A model generated the notes under the pieces. The model worked only from the letters and a program-made list of their open reading frames with translations, was not told the DNA's origin and made no database searches. The position numbers and the translations under genes are program-made. From Gryganskiella cystojenkinii (lineage: Eukaryota > Mortierellomycota > Mortierellomycetes > Mortierellales > Mortierellaceae): 10,932 nt of DNA. Positions 1 through 8,987 of the stretch are shown here, piece after piece (positions within the stretch are counted from its first letter, which is position 1; each line of letters begins with the position of its first letter). The DNA lies in contig JAAAIG010000880.1 in the NCBI GenBank assembly GCA_015852425.1, forward strand, positions 4,582-15,513. The letters are read 5' to 3'.

Positions 1-207
1 AAAAAAAAAAAAAAAAATCATTAGCGACGGAACCAAGACAAAGTTTTGAAAGCGGCTCACAACGAGAACGAAGCAGCTGGCGACGAGCCAGCAACTGAGA
101 TATCATTTTGATTGAAGTTGTCATTTCCTACAAGGGGCAGCTTGAGAAACTCCCATGACCAAAACAATGGCCAAGGCAACGATGGATGCGACACGGGTAG
201 AGAGCAT
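1..207 (-). CDS. Small secreted protein, exon 1 only (partial gene)
   Basis: Seen: from the ATG at 207 (context GCCACCATG, a strong Kozak match) the first 8 residues, MLSTRVAS, are identical to those of the gene at 2247-2564. They are followed by a similar hydrophobic stretch (AL-AIVLVMG) and a Ser-Gln-Ala end typical of a signal peptide. Unspliced, the frame closes after 28 residues (TGA at 121-123), too short to be a mature protein. I therefore place a donor at 130-131 (GTAGGA). Exon 1 is then 132-207 (76 nt) and the intron is phase 1, the same phase as in the paralogue. The minus-strand sequence then runs to CTAATGA followed by a T17 tract at 1-17, which reads as branch point plus polypyrimidine tract, so the acceptor and exon 2 should lie just left of the window. 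Inferred: a secreted small protein. Its mature part is not visible, so no function is given. The donor is non-consensus, and a short unspliced or decayed copy remains possible. Confidence 0.6.
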
Positions 208-326
208 GGTGGCTAGAGGATTGGTTAGGAAGGGTTGCTGATTGAGGAGTGTCTGTGTTTAGGAGAGGGGTAGATTTTGTTGGATGAGGGAAAGAGAAAT
301 AGTGTCGGGGTGGGAGAAAGGCGTGG

Positions 327-334
327 TATTTATA
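327..334 (-). promoter_or_regulatory. TATA box of the partial secreted-protein gene
   Basis: The minus strand reads TATAAATA, 120 bp before the ATG at 207. A TATA element at nearly the same distance (109-118 bp) precedes two other genes in this window, which supports it as the core promoter rather than chance AT richness. Confidence 0.6.
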
Positions 335-344
335 CATGAAAGGT

Positions 345-361
345 CAGTACATCCTGTACTG
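345..361. promoter_or_regulatory. 7-bp palindrome next to the TATA box
   Basis: CAGTACA and its exact reverse complement TGTACTG are separated by 3 bases (TCC). The site lies 10 bp upstream of the TATA box of the partial gene. This is the size and symmetry of a dimeric transcription-factor site. The factor is unknown and no binding family is claimed. Confidence 0.35.
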
Positions 362-496
362 TATCGTGAAAGATGAGTACAAACAGAGAGAAGGAGAGTG
401 AATAGGATAACGTAGCATAAAAGACGTAAGTCCACACCAAAGGATCATCGCCTTCATAAGATGTGATTCCTACTCAATAAATCATGGTTGGGAAGA

Positions 497-508
497 GGGG
501 GGGGGGGG
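497..508 (+). repeat. G12 homopolymer tract
   Basis: Twelve consecutive G on the plus strand in non-coding spacer. One of three G/C homopolymer runs of 10 or more within 1.2 kb (the others are at 1209-1218 and 1689-1700). Confidence 0.95.
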
Positions 509-762
509 ACATTTTTTGACTTTTTAGGAATCGTGAGTCGATCCAAAGGTCCCAATGACGAGGGAAACATATCCATAAAAAGGTCATTTGCACGAATGCA
601 CATTAAAGAAGGAAATCGAGGAGTGGGGGCTCTGTCGAACGGTTTTTCTTCAACTCTTTTTTTGTGTTTATCGGCGTGTTTTGCTCTTGGCACACAGCCG
701 ATAAAATCGCAAACAGTAATGAGGTTGAAGCAAGTTTATGAAAAAGAGTGAAGAGTGAGAGT

Positions 763-775
763 AAAAAAAAAAAAA
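763..775 (+). repeat. A13 homopolymer tract
   Basis: Thirteen consecutive A in spacer. No gene ends just before it on the plus strand, so there is no reason to read it as a retroposed poly-A tail. Confidence 0.9.
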
Positions 776-1208
776 CCAAGCAGTACGCGTTCGTTATGTT
801 AAGAACCGCGGCAGATATAACTTATAACTACTCAAGACGAACAAATCGAGAAAGAGAGAACGTATAGGTGGATCTGAAACAACCCTTTCTGATTCAGTCA
901 GTTTGTCCATACTTCTGTTTTCAATAGTCGGCATAGCGCAGTGAGACGAAAGATGAACGTGAGGACATCCTTTTTTGATGGTTTGCCACCACCAATGACG
1001 CCATATTGAGTTTCTACGTTTCTTCAACAGTTTTCTTTCGGCTTCCAAAAACCGCAAACGCCGCACGTGCAGGGGTCGTGAAAGAGAAGGAGGGGTTCAA
1101 AAAACTTTATTTTATAAGTGCCGGCGTCTCTTCTTCTCATTAGTCTTTAGTCTAATACCGGCCCACGAATCTCTCTCTCAGGATTTCTGGACATCTCTCC
1201 CTCCCGCG

Positions 1209-1218
1209 CCCCCCCCCC
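1209..1218 (+). repeat. C10 homopolymer tract
   Basis: Ten consecutive C in spacer, preceded by a CT-rich stretch (about 1170-1208) on the plus strand. Confidence 0.9.
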
Positions 1219-1671
1219 AAAAGATGAACGCGCATATTCCAACCAGCAGGGGCCAAAGAACAAGAAAGATTAATAATAATTGGATGTCGGGGTTTGCTTC
1301 CGGAGCTCAGAATGCATGCAGGCGTTCGTTTTTGCTGATTGAAAAGCAGTTTGCCAAACAAACGGTTTCTCTCACTGCGCTTCCCCCGCGGGCCGAAGGC
1401 CTAGACAAATGAAATTGTTTACACAAAGCGTAAACTAAATACGAAAAATAAAAGGATATGAAGGGTTACTCAGGTGCATCATGAAGGCATGTTGAAGTCA
1501 GACGAGTACATTTTGAAAAAAAATATTCTTTGCTGATCGAACGCGACAAAGTGACGACTTTCGAGTTTGATAAGTTTTCGTTTTTTGTTGACGCGTTTGC
1601 AACCGACGGTTGAAACAGATGTCGCTGTGTTGTGTCTGCGCAAAGCAGGATGAAATTGGAAATTGCTTATA

Positions 1672-1700
1672 TGTGTGTGTGTGTGTGTGGGGGGGGGGGG
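1672..1700 (+). repeat. Compound microsatellite (TG)9 then G12
   Basis: Nine TG units (1672-1689) run straight into a G run (1689-1700). The TG part can adopt Z-DNA and the G run can stack. It is likely to vary in length between strains. It makes long His-Thr and Pro runs in minus-strand frames, which are artefacts. Confidence 0.95.
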
Positions 1701-2113
1701 ATAAACATTTGCGAACATAGTTGACTCGTGGAACAGAAGTTTGGGATTTTTTGTGTCCAAGTTTTCTTTTTATCGATTTTTTTTTGCAAACACTGCCATG
1801 GCCGCCGCTTTTCTTTTGTTTGTTGATGGTGACTTACTTCGCCGTCTTTTTCTCCCAAAAGGGCATGACCCGACTCTTTGACTCCAAGTCTCTGTCTCCC
1901 TAACATGTACATTGACACCTTCAGGATGAAGATAAAGAACAAGATATGTCCCCCCAAGCGAGGACTAATCATAAGGCGACAGACATAAAACCAAAAGTCC
2001 TCAAAACTTGCTCTGATCCATCGGAAAACAATGAACGGTGGATCCTTTCTTGTACCCAGGCGACAAGCGTTTCGAGTAAAAAAAATAAAATAGGTGTTGA
2101 AACAAAATTTCTT

Positions 2114-2119
2114 TTTATT
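2114..2119 (-). terminator. Polyadenylation signal AATAAA
   Basis: The minus strand reads AATAAA about 128 nt past the TAA stop of the gene at 2247-2564, in an AT-rich 3' flank. Position and sequence fit a poly-A signal; the cleavage site itself cannot be seen. Confidence 0.5.
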
Positions 2120-2246
2120 TGTGTTTTGGATGGTCTTTTTTTCTAGTTGGCCAAAAAAGACATGCAGAAAATGAGCATCAAGGACTACACGAAATGGGGT
2201 TGCCCTTGAGGAGCCGCGGAGGGACGAAGGAAACTTAGATTCCCAT

Positions 2247-2564
2247 TTAGATGTTGCGCTCGCAGAAACCGGAACCGCAATCATCGCAGCTGGCGGGGAT
2301 GATCTGGCAGTGCCAGCCCTTATCACAGGGAGGGCAAGTAGGGGGAGCGAAGCACTGGATGCAGCCTATATGGAAGTAGATTTATAACAAAATGAAAGAA
2401 TGATAGGATTAACGAACGATTCAGATGTGCAGTCGGAAAGACTATGTCCTGGAAAAAGCAAATTGGGCCTTAGACTTACGCTTCTTGCCTTCAGCCTCGG
2501 CGGTGGTTCCGAGCATCAAGACGACGGCGATGGCAAAGAGGGATGCGACACGGGTGGAAAGCAT
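2247..2564 (-). CDS. Small secreted cysteine-rich protein with one Opy2-type domain
   Basis: Spliced from exon 1 (2480-2564, 85 nt) and exon 2 (2247-2365, 119 nt) across a 114-nt phase-1 intron (donor GTAAGT, acceptor ATATAG), giving 67 residues. Residues 1-24 are a clear signal peptide (MLSTRVAS, then a hydrophobic core ending A-E-A). A short basic stretch, GKKR (26-29), follows; its K28-R29 pair fits a Kex2 processing site right before Cys30. The remaining 38 residues hold eight cysteines at 30, 33, 39, 42, 48, 55, 58 and 63: spacing CxxC-x5-CxxC-x5-C-x6-CxxC-x4-C. This is the arrangement known from the extracellular N-terminal domain of fungal Opy2 (a membrane anchor of Ste50 in the HOG pathway). 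Unlike Opy2, there is no transmembrane helix or cytoplasmic tail, so I infer a free secreted peptide, likely disulfide-bonded. Start choice: the ATG at 2564 begins the signal peptide and matches the paralogue at 207; an in-frame upstream ATG at 2669 lies about at the expected transcript start. Role unknown: effector, adhesion or signalling peptide are all possible. Confidence 0.8.
2366..2479 (-). other. Intron after the signal-peptide exon
   Basis: Runs from GTAAGT to ATATAG on the minus strand, 114 nt. It splits codon 29 after its first base, so AAG AAG C joins GC TGC ATC and restores an open frame into the cysteine-rich exon. Without splicing, the frame ends at an in-frame stop (2442-2444) before any cysteine. 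Confidence 0.85.
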
Positions 2565-2672
2565 GGTTATTTTTCTTGGTTTGGTTGGAGGGGAGGTCTT
2601 GGTGAGAGCTGTGCAAAGAGTGATGATGATTGAGAAGATGAGGAGAAAAGTAAAATGTGGGAAATGCATCGG

Positions 2673-2679
2673 CTTTATA
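2673..2679 (-). promoter_or_regulatory. TATA box of the Opy2-type gene
   Basis: The minus strand reads TATAAAG 109 bp before the ATG at 2564, followed by a CT-rich leader. Spacing matches that of the partial paralogue (120 bp) and of the reductase gene (118 bp). Confidence 0.65.
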
Positions 2680-4266
2680 GTCGAAGAGAACTATTCGGTT
2701 TCCTCACTGACAAAGAATTGAAAGGGTTCTTGGAAAGCTCGGTTGGGCTTGATTCGGAGGTTAAAGAGGGAGAGGGAGAGAGAGAATAGTTGATCGAGAT
2801 CGAAGAATAGGCGCCGAGGTTTCCAAACGAAAGGAAACGCGTTCCGGATCAAAGAAAGAATAGAATTTGATAATATATTTGTGATGTTACTGTACCTCAG
2901 TCTTTGAGATCGATTTCTCTTTCGATTACCGGGGGAACTCCATACAAGTTCAAGCGGGGTCATCATTTGGGTTCGTGCTGTGATGCATTGTTGCGTCTAG
3001 ATGTCAAAGAATACAGTAGGTTTTTTTCATTTCAATCGCAGACATAGACTGAATCAAATGCGCGCCGTTCACCATTTCAATATGGGGGACTAAATAACCG
3101 TTATATGGTCATCCCTCGGTACAGTAGTCAGTCCCATCGTTCGTTCAATTGTCTTTGTGGCCCGGGAAACCTCCATGCAGCGACTCGTTTGTTATTTTTT
3201 CTTGGAACAGTTGGCTTTTTGAATGATATAAAATGTCTGTTGTATTGCATAGCGCGCAGCAAAACGAACATACAACACGCAATAATATGCGCGATTTTTT
3301 TTGTGTTCTATTTTGTTTGTTGCCAATGTTGCCGTCATTTGATGCCATAGAATTTGCACATGTTTCCTTTGCATCTGTGAAAATCAAACAGCGACAAAAA
3401 CTGCACAAAAAAAATAAAATAAAATAACCTGTCCTGCACTAAAAGTCTAAAACGTGTTCAGGCAAAGGTGGAGAATGAATCTATTGTGTGTTCTCTTCCT
3501 TCTTCATCTCCAAGAACGAGGAGGAAACAACAACTTCCAGGCTGGAAGTGTTTCTTTTTTTTTCTTTGGCCGTGGGAAGATGGCTCGAGAGCCCTCTGAG
3601 CCTATACATGGAACCATCATCCCACCACCATTTCGTGGCTCACACCATGTACACTGTACCTTTTTCTAAAATCTGATCCCCGCAACGTTTTTTTCTTCTT
3701 CTTTGAACACAACAGAAGGAGAATCTCGTTGGATACATCCTTAGCATTGGAGCCCATGTAAAAGCAATTATCTCAATCGAACTTTGCACCATCATGCAGT
3801 ATTTTTTTTTCAAACGCCGGTAAGATCGGGATCGCTTCCGGAACAAGTTCTAGAAGAACAAGAGGAGGAAAAAATGCACCTAACTCTACTTCGGCTAGTG
3901 AGCCACCGAAAAGAAGGGAAAGGAACTACTCAATCTATATATTTTCAAATGGTTCGGGTCGGCGGTTGAGGAGAACAAACAAGACGAATAGTTCGTGCCT
4001 CAAATGCCTGTGGGAGAGGTTCAGTCGTCGCTGCGCTCCTTTCAAAATAAAAGTGGCTCAATTGATCCAACATCAGGCGGCCCACATGATGAAAAATAAG
4101 TCTATTGCGGATTAAATGGCACGATGACGGCGCGGCTGAAACTTTTCGACCGCACGTTCACGGCATTGGTAACGAGGTTAACGCAGTAACGATGAGATGC
4201 AGATGGCAGGATAGGATGAGATGGATGGGAGAGGAGCGAACGGCTGTGTTTTTACTCTGGTAGTTC
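2680..4266. other. Intergenic spacer, no supported gene
   Basis: It lies between the promoter of the Opy2-type gene and the 3' flank of the HECT ligase. It holds a 24-base purine tract (2763-2786), A/T-rich runs and a small direct repeat GATGAGATG (4191-4199 and 4215-4223). Open frames of 60-90 residues occur on both strands but are rich in Phe/Ser/His runs from T-rich DNA, overlap one another antiparallel, and show no domain or exon chain. Nothing else recognised. Confidence 0.55.
3407..3427 (+). repeat. AT-rich A8T-(A4T)2 tract
   Basis: A run of eight A, then two AAAAT units and a trailing TAA-like end, in spacer DNA. A simple low-complexity tract with no gene attached. Confidence 0.85.
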
Positions 4267-4272
4267 TTTATT
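4267..4272 (-). terminator. Possible polyadenylation signal of the HECT ligase gene
   Basis: The minus strand reads AATAAA about 190 nt past the TAG stop at 4463. It is the first exact AATAAA on that strand in the 3' flank that I found. A nearer variant signal cannot be excluded. Confidence 0.35.
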
Positions 4273-4380
4273 TGCTTTTGAATCGGCATAGGACCCATGA
4301 ATAATTCACGCGTGCAATCTTAACAAACGATTGCAAAGACAAGGAAAATAAAAGAGACTGGACTCTGGGCGATTTGTTTT

Positions 4381-4396
4381 CGGCCAAAACTGGCCG
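4381..4396. repeat. Short hairpin in the 3' flank of the ligase gene
   Basis: CGGCCA and TGGCCG form a perfect 6-bp GC-rich stem around AAAC, 67-82 nt past the ligase stop. It would sit in the 3' UTR of the transcript. A function is not evident. Confidence 0.4.
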
Positions 4397-4462
4397 TTTA
4401 ATGCTCACTCACTGTATTACTAGTAAACGACACAATAAAACGACCATACTTGTACTGTTGTT

Positions 4463-7400
4463 CTACTTGACGCCAAATCCTTCAGATTCGTTCATGGCTC
4501 GCATAAGCATGTTCTTAAGCTTCTCCCGCCCCTTGTAGTTGTACAAACAGAGTTGGTTGAAACACGTATGTGTGGTTGGATAGCGGTTCGAGTCATGGCT
4601 GCCCATGCAGGTGATTTTAAATGCCAGGTTAGCAATGCCCGTTGCTGGGTATCGATCCGACGCCGTGATAAACTGCAATAATCGACGCTGGTTCTTGTCC
4701 TCAAACTCTTTAAAGATTGACCAAAAATTTCTAAGCAGACGTGAGGGTGATATCGATAAGGTCAATAATTTTGCAATTAGACACAGTCTCAGGCAGAGAG
4801 AAAGAATAGTCTATCTAAGTCCTTACTTGATAACTTCGTGTTCGTCATTGAATCCTTCGTACACGGTCACGGATCGCAATTGGTCGATGTCGAGAGGTTC
4901 GGCACTGCCCCTTACAAGGAAGTCGATTTCCTCTGGACGGAAAAGCGACAAAGCATGACCGCTGCAAACAAGGTAAAATCCTCGGCGGAAGGACTCGAAT
5001 TGCTAGACACGTCAAAAAGTTCAAAGAGAAGAATGTTAGATGTCATTTTCATTATAATAATTAGGAAACATAGAGACATTTAAAATAAGGTATTACTTAC
5101 ATCAAAGATGCTGACATTCATGATGAAATTGGCGTAGCGCTCAACATACTGTCGTCTGTTTGCGCTCGTCACAGAAATATCCTCACCGCCGGGTATCAGA
5201 GGCACTTCTCGACTCTCACCATAAGCCTCGTAGACGCCAACAAAAGTAAGACAAAAGACATCTTCTACAGTGGTCTCTTCGTCCTCCTCGAAGTTCAACA
5301 GCTGATCGAATCCTTTGGCCAGATCCTATTGATAAGTGCAAGACAAGTCAGTTTAATTAGGAGAAAATTCCAAAAGCCGGATTCTTAAAGTTTGGCGGTA
5401 AATTAACGCTTACCGGACGGAATGTCGCAAGGTCCTCCACTGACACTGGTGTGTTGAGCAGTTTCTTGTAGACGGCAAGAGGCAATGGCAGATCCAAAAT
5501 GGTTGAGTTGTAGATGGCCAGTCCAATGACGACACCCACCAAGTAGAACTGATCCAGAGACTCGAACGAGGCTGGGTTGAACCAACAATAGTTCGACTGG
5601 TCGTCATAGATGAACATGCCGTATTGCGGATCAAAAAGTTGACGGACGAGCAACAAGAACCATTCTTTCCGCAGGCCACCAGCATCGACACCATCCTCAC
5701 CCACAAATTCGATGCGGAGCGATTTCTTGAGGTCAACTTCGTGCCGAGAAAGCTAAAACACGCCACCAAAAAACAAGAGGTCAGTAAACATCAAAAAGCT
5801 AAAAAGAAGAAGGTTCCTCTAACTTGCTCCTATGTTATGCAATGTTTTACCTGAGTCAAGGACTCTTCAATCAAGTTGTTGCGGTGGACCTTCAGTGTCA
5901 GCAGGGGTGCCTGTTGAAGTTCTGCTTGTGTTAGCAGCGTGATGCCGTTCTGTTCTCCTCCGTTCTCGCTCGCCGCCTTGAGTCTCTTTTGCATAACCAG
6001 AGCCTCGATCGTCTTTTGCATCTGAATCTCCATGGATCGTTTTGCATCCCAAGCCATGATCTGCATCTTTGCTCCCATCGAGATGAGGAAGGGGTATTGG
6101 CAGAATGTAAATTTACTAAGTTGATGTTGATAAAAAGGAATAAAATCATCGTTTCATGTGTTTCATGTTAGCCAAAAAGTAGCATGATTCTTGGCCAGCA
6201 CATATTTAACAGCACCAACTGACATACGCTGCTCGGGTCTCCCAGGCGCAAAAGTCGACAGGCAAGTCGATGAGATCGACAATCATGTTGTAGTACTCAT
6301 CAATGGGGATCCTTTGTGATTTCACCGCCGAATTTGTTGAAAATGGTACGATTACATAGTCATCCGATCCTGACCGGCTCTTGATCCCAGTCTCCAGGTC
6401 GTACTTCTCATTGGGCTGATTGGCTTTGAAAAAAAGGTGCATCACTCGCGCTGCAGCCTGAATCCTGGCGTCGCTTTGGTAGATGATGTGTTGAGCGCGG
6501 TCAGTCGACTTTTGCTGGTTAGAGAGTCTCTGTGTGATAAACTTGTTGACAAAATTGATCCGGTTGTGAAAGATGGGCGTTGACAGACAACTTATGCAGG
6601 AATAGATATAAAAGTATGAGGGTATGAGGTTAGACGAATCGTCTTGTGAAAATCCGTTCTCCAAGACTTCATTCAATTCGCTCACTCACTTTGTAAACCA
6701 ACTGGACAGATACTTGTGGAGGTCGCTCGGTAAGTTGCTCATGATCGTAAAGAGTCGTTTTGTGATATTGTGGTGATAGTCGGATTCCTGAGGTGTCCTA
6801 TGCCGCAACAACCAAGGACACTAATCACCGAAATAAATGGTCGTAGTTAGTGTCGATTCATCTTGATTGACGTTTCCAACGACAAACACCTGCAGGATAG
6901 CCAGTGGAGTTTACCTCGAGCATAAGCATGATGAGCTTGAGGTCTTCTTTCTCTTTGATTTCCCTATAAGTAGGATCCGGGCAGTTTGTCAGTCACTACT
7001 CGGTCTGATGTAAAAGACAGATAGAGTTCGAGGGAGAGCTAATAGGTTTCAACTCTTACTTTCCAGGTCGCTTCAATATTCCTTCTACCGAAGTCATTAC
7101 AGCTAGGGCGATCGAGTTGGGCTAGATAACGGAAGGTCAAAATGTCCATCAGCTTTGAGGTATCGCATTGAGTGCTTAGATTCGCTATGTTTCCTAGTGC
7201 TTACCATGGCTAGCAACAATGCAAATGCTTTTCGCGCATCAGTCAAGTTTACTCCACACTCCTCGTAAGTCAAAGGTCGTCTCTAGAAAAAAGAAAGGCG
7301 ATAAAAGAGTGCACGCGATGAGTCCAAATCCTAAGTGTTGGCCCTGATCTTGTGACCATTCGCACTACATATGTCTCCAAAGATACACAAGCCGTAGTCG

Positions 7401-8484
7401 AACCTACATTGCCAAAGCTTGCGTTGAACGCAGCGAACTTTTTGAGTTTCTCGCGCAGGAGGATCTCCAGGTCCGTATAATCTATTTCTCCTCCAGTCGC
7501 TTCCTGTTTATCCTTTGCTCGTTGAATCTCTCGTTCGATAAGTTGAAGTGTTAATGGTTCTTGAGGCACTATTTTTTGTTGGAGGAACAAGATTGTCATT
7601 TTGTCAGTGTCGATGCTGAACAGTGTTCTTTCTCGTTAAAAAAAAAGTCTCGTGAGCACACGTCTCTTGTCCAAAGCTGACTGTAACCACAGACAGAGTT
7701 GTGCTGCTTCGAGGCAACAGAGACTGTGCAGGTATGAGGGCTTTGACGTTTCTCAGTCCATACGACAGGGGCTTTCTGTTTTCTTTTCTATTCATCCTTC
7801 GGGCTGTGTCGACTGTGAAAAAATGACCACTCTTTGCTCTCTTCCCAGTTCTTCCATTGACATGTTTTCTTGGTTGAAAGGGTCAGTCCCGAGTACGCCC
7901 ATACACATACCAATGCCTGGAGCCGGAATCAGGTCGTTGATAGTGTCGCAAGTAACACATTGAAAGACCTTGACGGACTGAGGGTAACAGAGTTGGCTAT
8001 TCCAAAAGAGAATAAAAAAGGTGCATTCCTCGGTGAGTCTGAATTGACTCTGGGATTACGTGAAGAAGGATTCATTGATTGCATTCATTCGAAAGAGCTC
8101 AATGTCCCCTGGTCGTGATTTTACCTCTTGCAGAACATGCATTTGCCAATGATCTATAATCGTCGATGCATCGAAGTACAGGTCGAAAGAGCTCTGTTAG
8201 TATTTGGTTCCAAAGAAAGCGGCCTAAGGCACTGCTGTGCTTTGTAGAAATGCCAAGGCTAGTTTTCTTTTCACAGAGACGCTGAACAAAAAAAAAAAAA
8301 ATTCAGGTGATGAGTGAGGTAGAGAGGAAGATACACATACCAAGTGACTTCCTTGGCTGTCGTAAGTTGAAGACACCGGGGCAGAGGTGGAAGTAGAGGA
8401 GGGACGGAGTGGCGGGGTATGTTGCTGCTGTCCCTGAGTGCCCGACATGTAGGCATAGGGAGAATATCCCTGCTGGCTGGTCAT
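4463..8484 (-). CDS. HUL4: HECT-type E3 ubiquitin ligase, HUL4 family (15 exons)
   Basis: Accepts ubiquitin from an E2 on a cysteine and passes it to substrate lysines. Exons in order: 8341-8484, 8125-8153, 7911-7996, 7764-7812, 7408-7615, 7205-7282, 7060-7121, 6915-6963, 6690-6820, 6228-6590, 5851-6115, 5414-5752, 5101-5325, 4827-5002, 4463-4730. All 14 junctions are GT-AG and keep frame, giving 823 residues (yeast Hul4 is about 890). Layout: a Gln/Ser/Pro-rich tail (1-48); a zinc ribbon with C53/C56 and C71/C74 (KCMFC, FQCVTC, then NDL); a helical middle with family blocks PLS (101-103), NASFGN (167-172), HHNITKRLF (about 251-259), FVNKFITQRL (292-301 in the longer isoform, 34 fewer here) and FTFCQYPFLISMGAK (about 368-382); and the HECT domain (about 471-823) with GEDGVDAGGLRKEW and YGMF. 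The catalytic cysteine is Cys791 in HTCFNQL (codon 4562-4564), and the protein ends ESEGFGVK. Start: ATG 8484; an upstream in-frame ATG at 8643 would add a poor, low-complexity leader. The least certain junction is intron 4 (7616-7763). No TATA box was seen. Confidence 0.93.
7616..7763 (-). other. Intron 4 of the HECT ligase, ambiguous donor
   Basis: Chosen donor GTATGG (ends at 7763) with acceptor TGTTCAG (7616), 148 nt, with TTAAC after a T9 tract near the acceptor. It joins KPL-S to IDTDK, giving the family-like PLS block. A second donor, GTGTGC, at 7661 would leave a 46-nt intron. The two differ by exactly 102 nt, so both keep frame and differ by 34 residues. I prefer the first on donor quality and intron size. 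Confidence 0.6.
8125..8153 (-). other. 29-nt microexon carrying the first zinc knuckle
   Basis: Exon 2 of the ligase encodes IIGKCMFCK plus two bases of the next Ser codon. It is flanked by TATAG (acceptor, 8154) and GTAAAA (donor, 8124). It is supported by frame on both sides, and because only this reading supplies the missing CxxC partner for the FQCVTC knuckle in exon 3. Confidence 0.75.
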
Positions 8485-8987
8485 GACTCGACTGGTACAA
8501 TGGTATTTATTTGCCACGAAAGAGAGTGTTTCGAGAGAGAGGGAGAGAGTGGGATGACGACGAGTCGAGTCAATGATGTCGAAGGGATGAAGTAAAAGGG
8601 AATGCCGGGAGGGGAGATGAGAGAATAATAGAAACGCAAGCAAGTCTCGTGTCTCCCCTGAACTGTGCGTGTGCCCGTGGGCACAGAGTGCAGTGCAATG
8701 TGCTCTTTGTGAGTGAGCTCAAATCTTCAATTGTCTTTTTGTCTTGCAATTTTTTTTGGCTCTTTCGCCCCTCCTCCATCCAACAGCCACTGTGCTCTGT
8801 GCTCAGCCATCCCTCTTCCTCGCTTCCTCTCTCTCGTCGCCTGCACAAGAGCTATCTGCACCTCATTAAAGTCGGGCTATTCATGGCTGTTCCATGGTAA
8901 GCCCACATATTTCCTCTGATCCCAACTTGTGAGTCGGTCAATACCGGGGCTTACAGCTACCTCTGTCCCTAACCAGAGCTTGCTAGC

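Larger units (their letters stand above)
362..2113. other. Intergenic spacer, no supported gene
   Basis: Both strands were read for signal peptides, known motifs and exon chains with GT-AG borders. The open frames here are short and low in complexity, or owe their length to homopolymer runs, and none shows a recognisable domain. The stretch holds several long homopolymer or dinucleotide tracts, listed separately, and the 3' flank of the gene at 2247-2564. No tRNA-like B box with a matching cloverleaf was found by eye. Confidence 0.6.

Noticed and set aside
1..17. A17 tract as the poly-A tail of a retroposed copy
   Set aside because: On the minus strand it follows CTAATGA and belongs to the gene starting at 207, where it fits an intron polypyrimidine tract better. 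No retroelement coding sequence precedes it.
1667..2326. 219-residue minus-strand open frame as a gene
   Set aside because: Its first part overlaps the cysteine-rich exon in another frame, and its tail is TG/G-tract translation (His-Thr and Pro runs). No domain.
3105..3969. Cluster of 60-87-residue open frames on both strands
   Set aside because: They overlap antiparallel, are Phe/Ser-rich from T runs, and have no signal peptide, domain or splice chain.
6206..6685. 159-residue minus-strand open frame as a separate gene
   Set aside because: Its middle is exon 10 of the ligase (6228-6590). The ends are intron sequence read through, including a donor GTGAGT and an acceptor.
8125..8281. Alternative acceptor TTGTTCAG at 8282-8283 after a T14 tract, giving a longer exon 2 in the ligase
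   Set aside because: Using it would make exon 8125-8281 join exon 3 in the wrong frame, and its reading shows no family similarity. The TATAG acceptor at 8154 gives the zinc knuckle and keeps frame.
8485..8643. In-frame upstream Met at 8643 as the ligase start
   Set aside because: The added 53 residues come from CT-rich low-complexity promoter-like DNA, whereas the ATG at 8484 begins a Gln/Ser/Pro-rich tail typical of these ligases.
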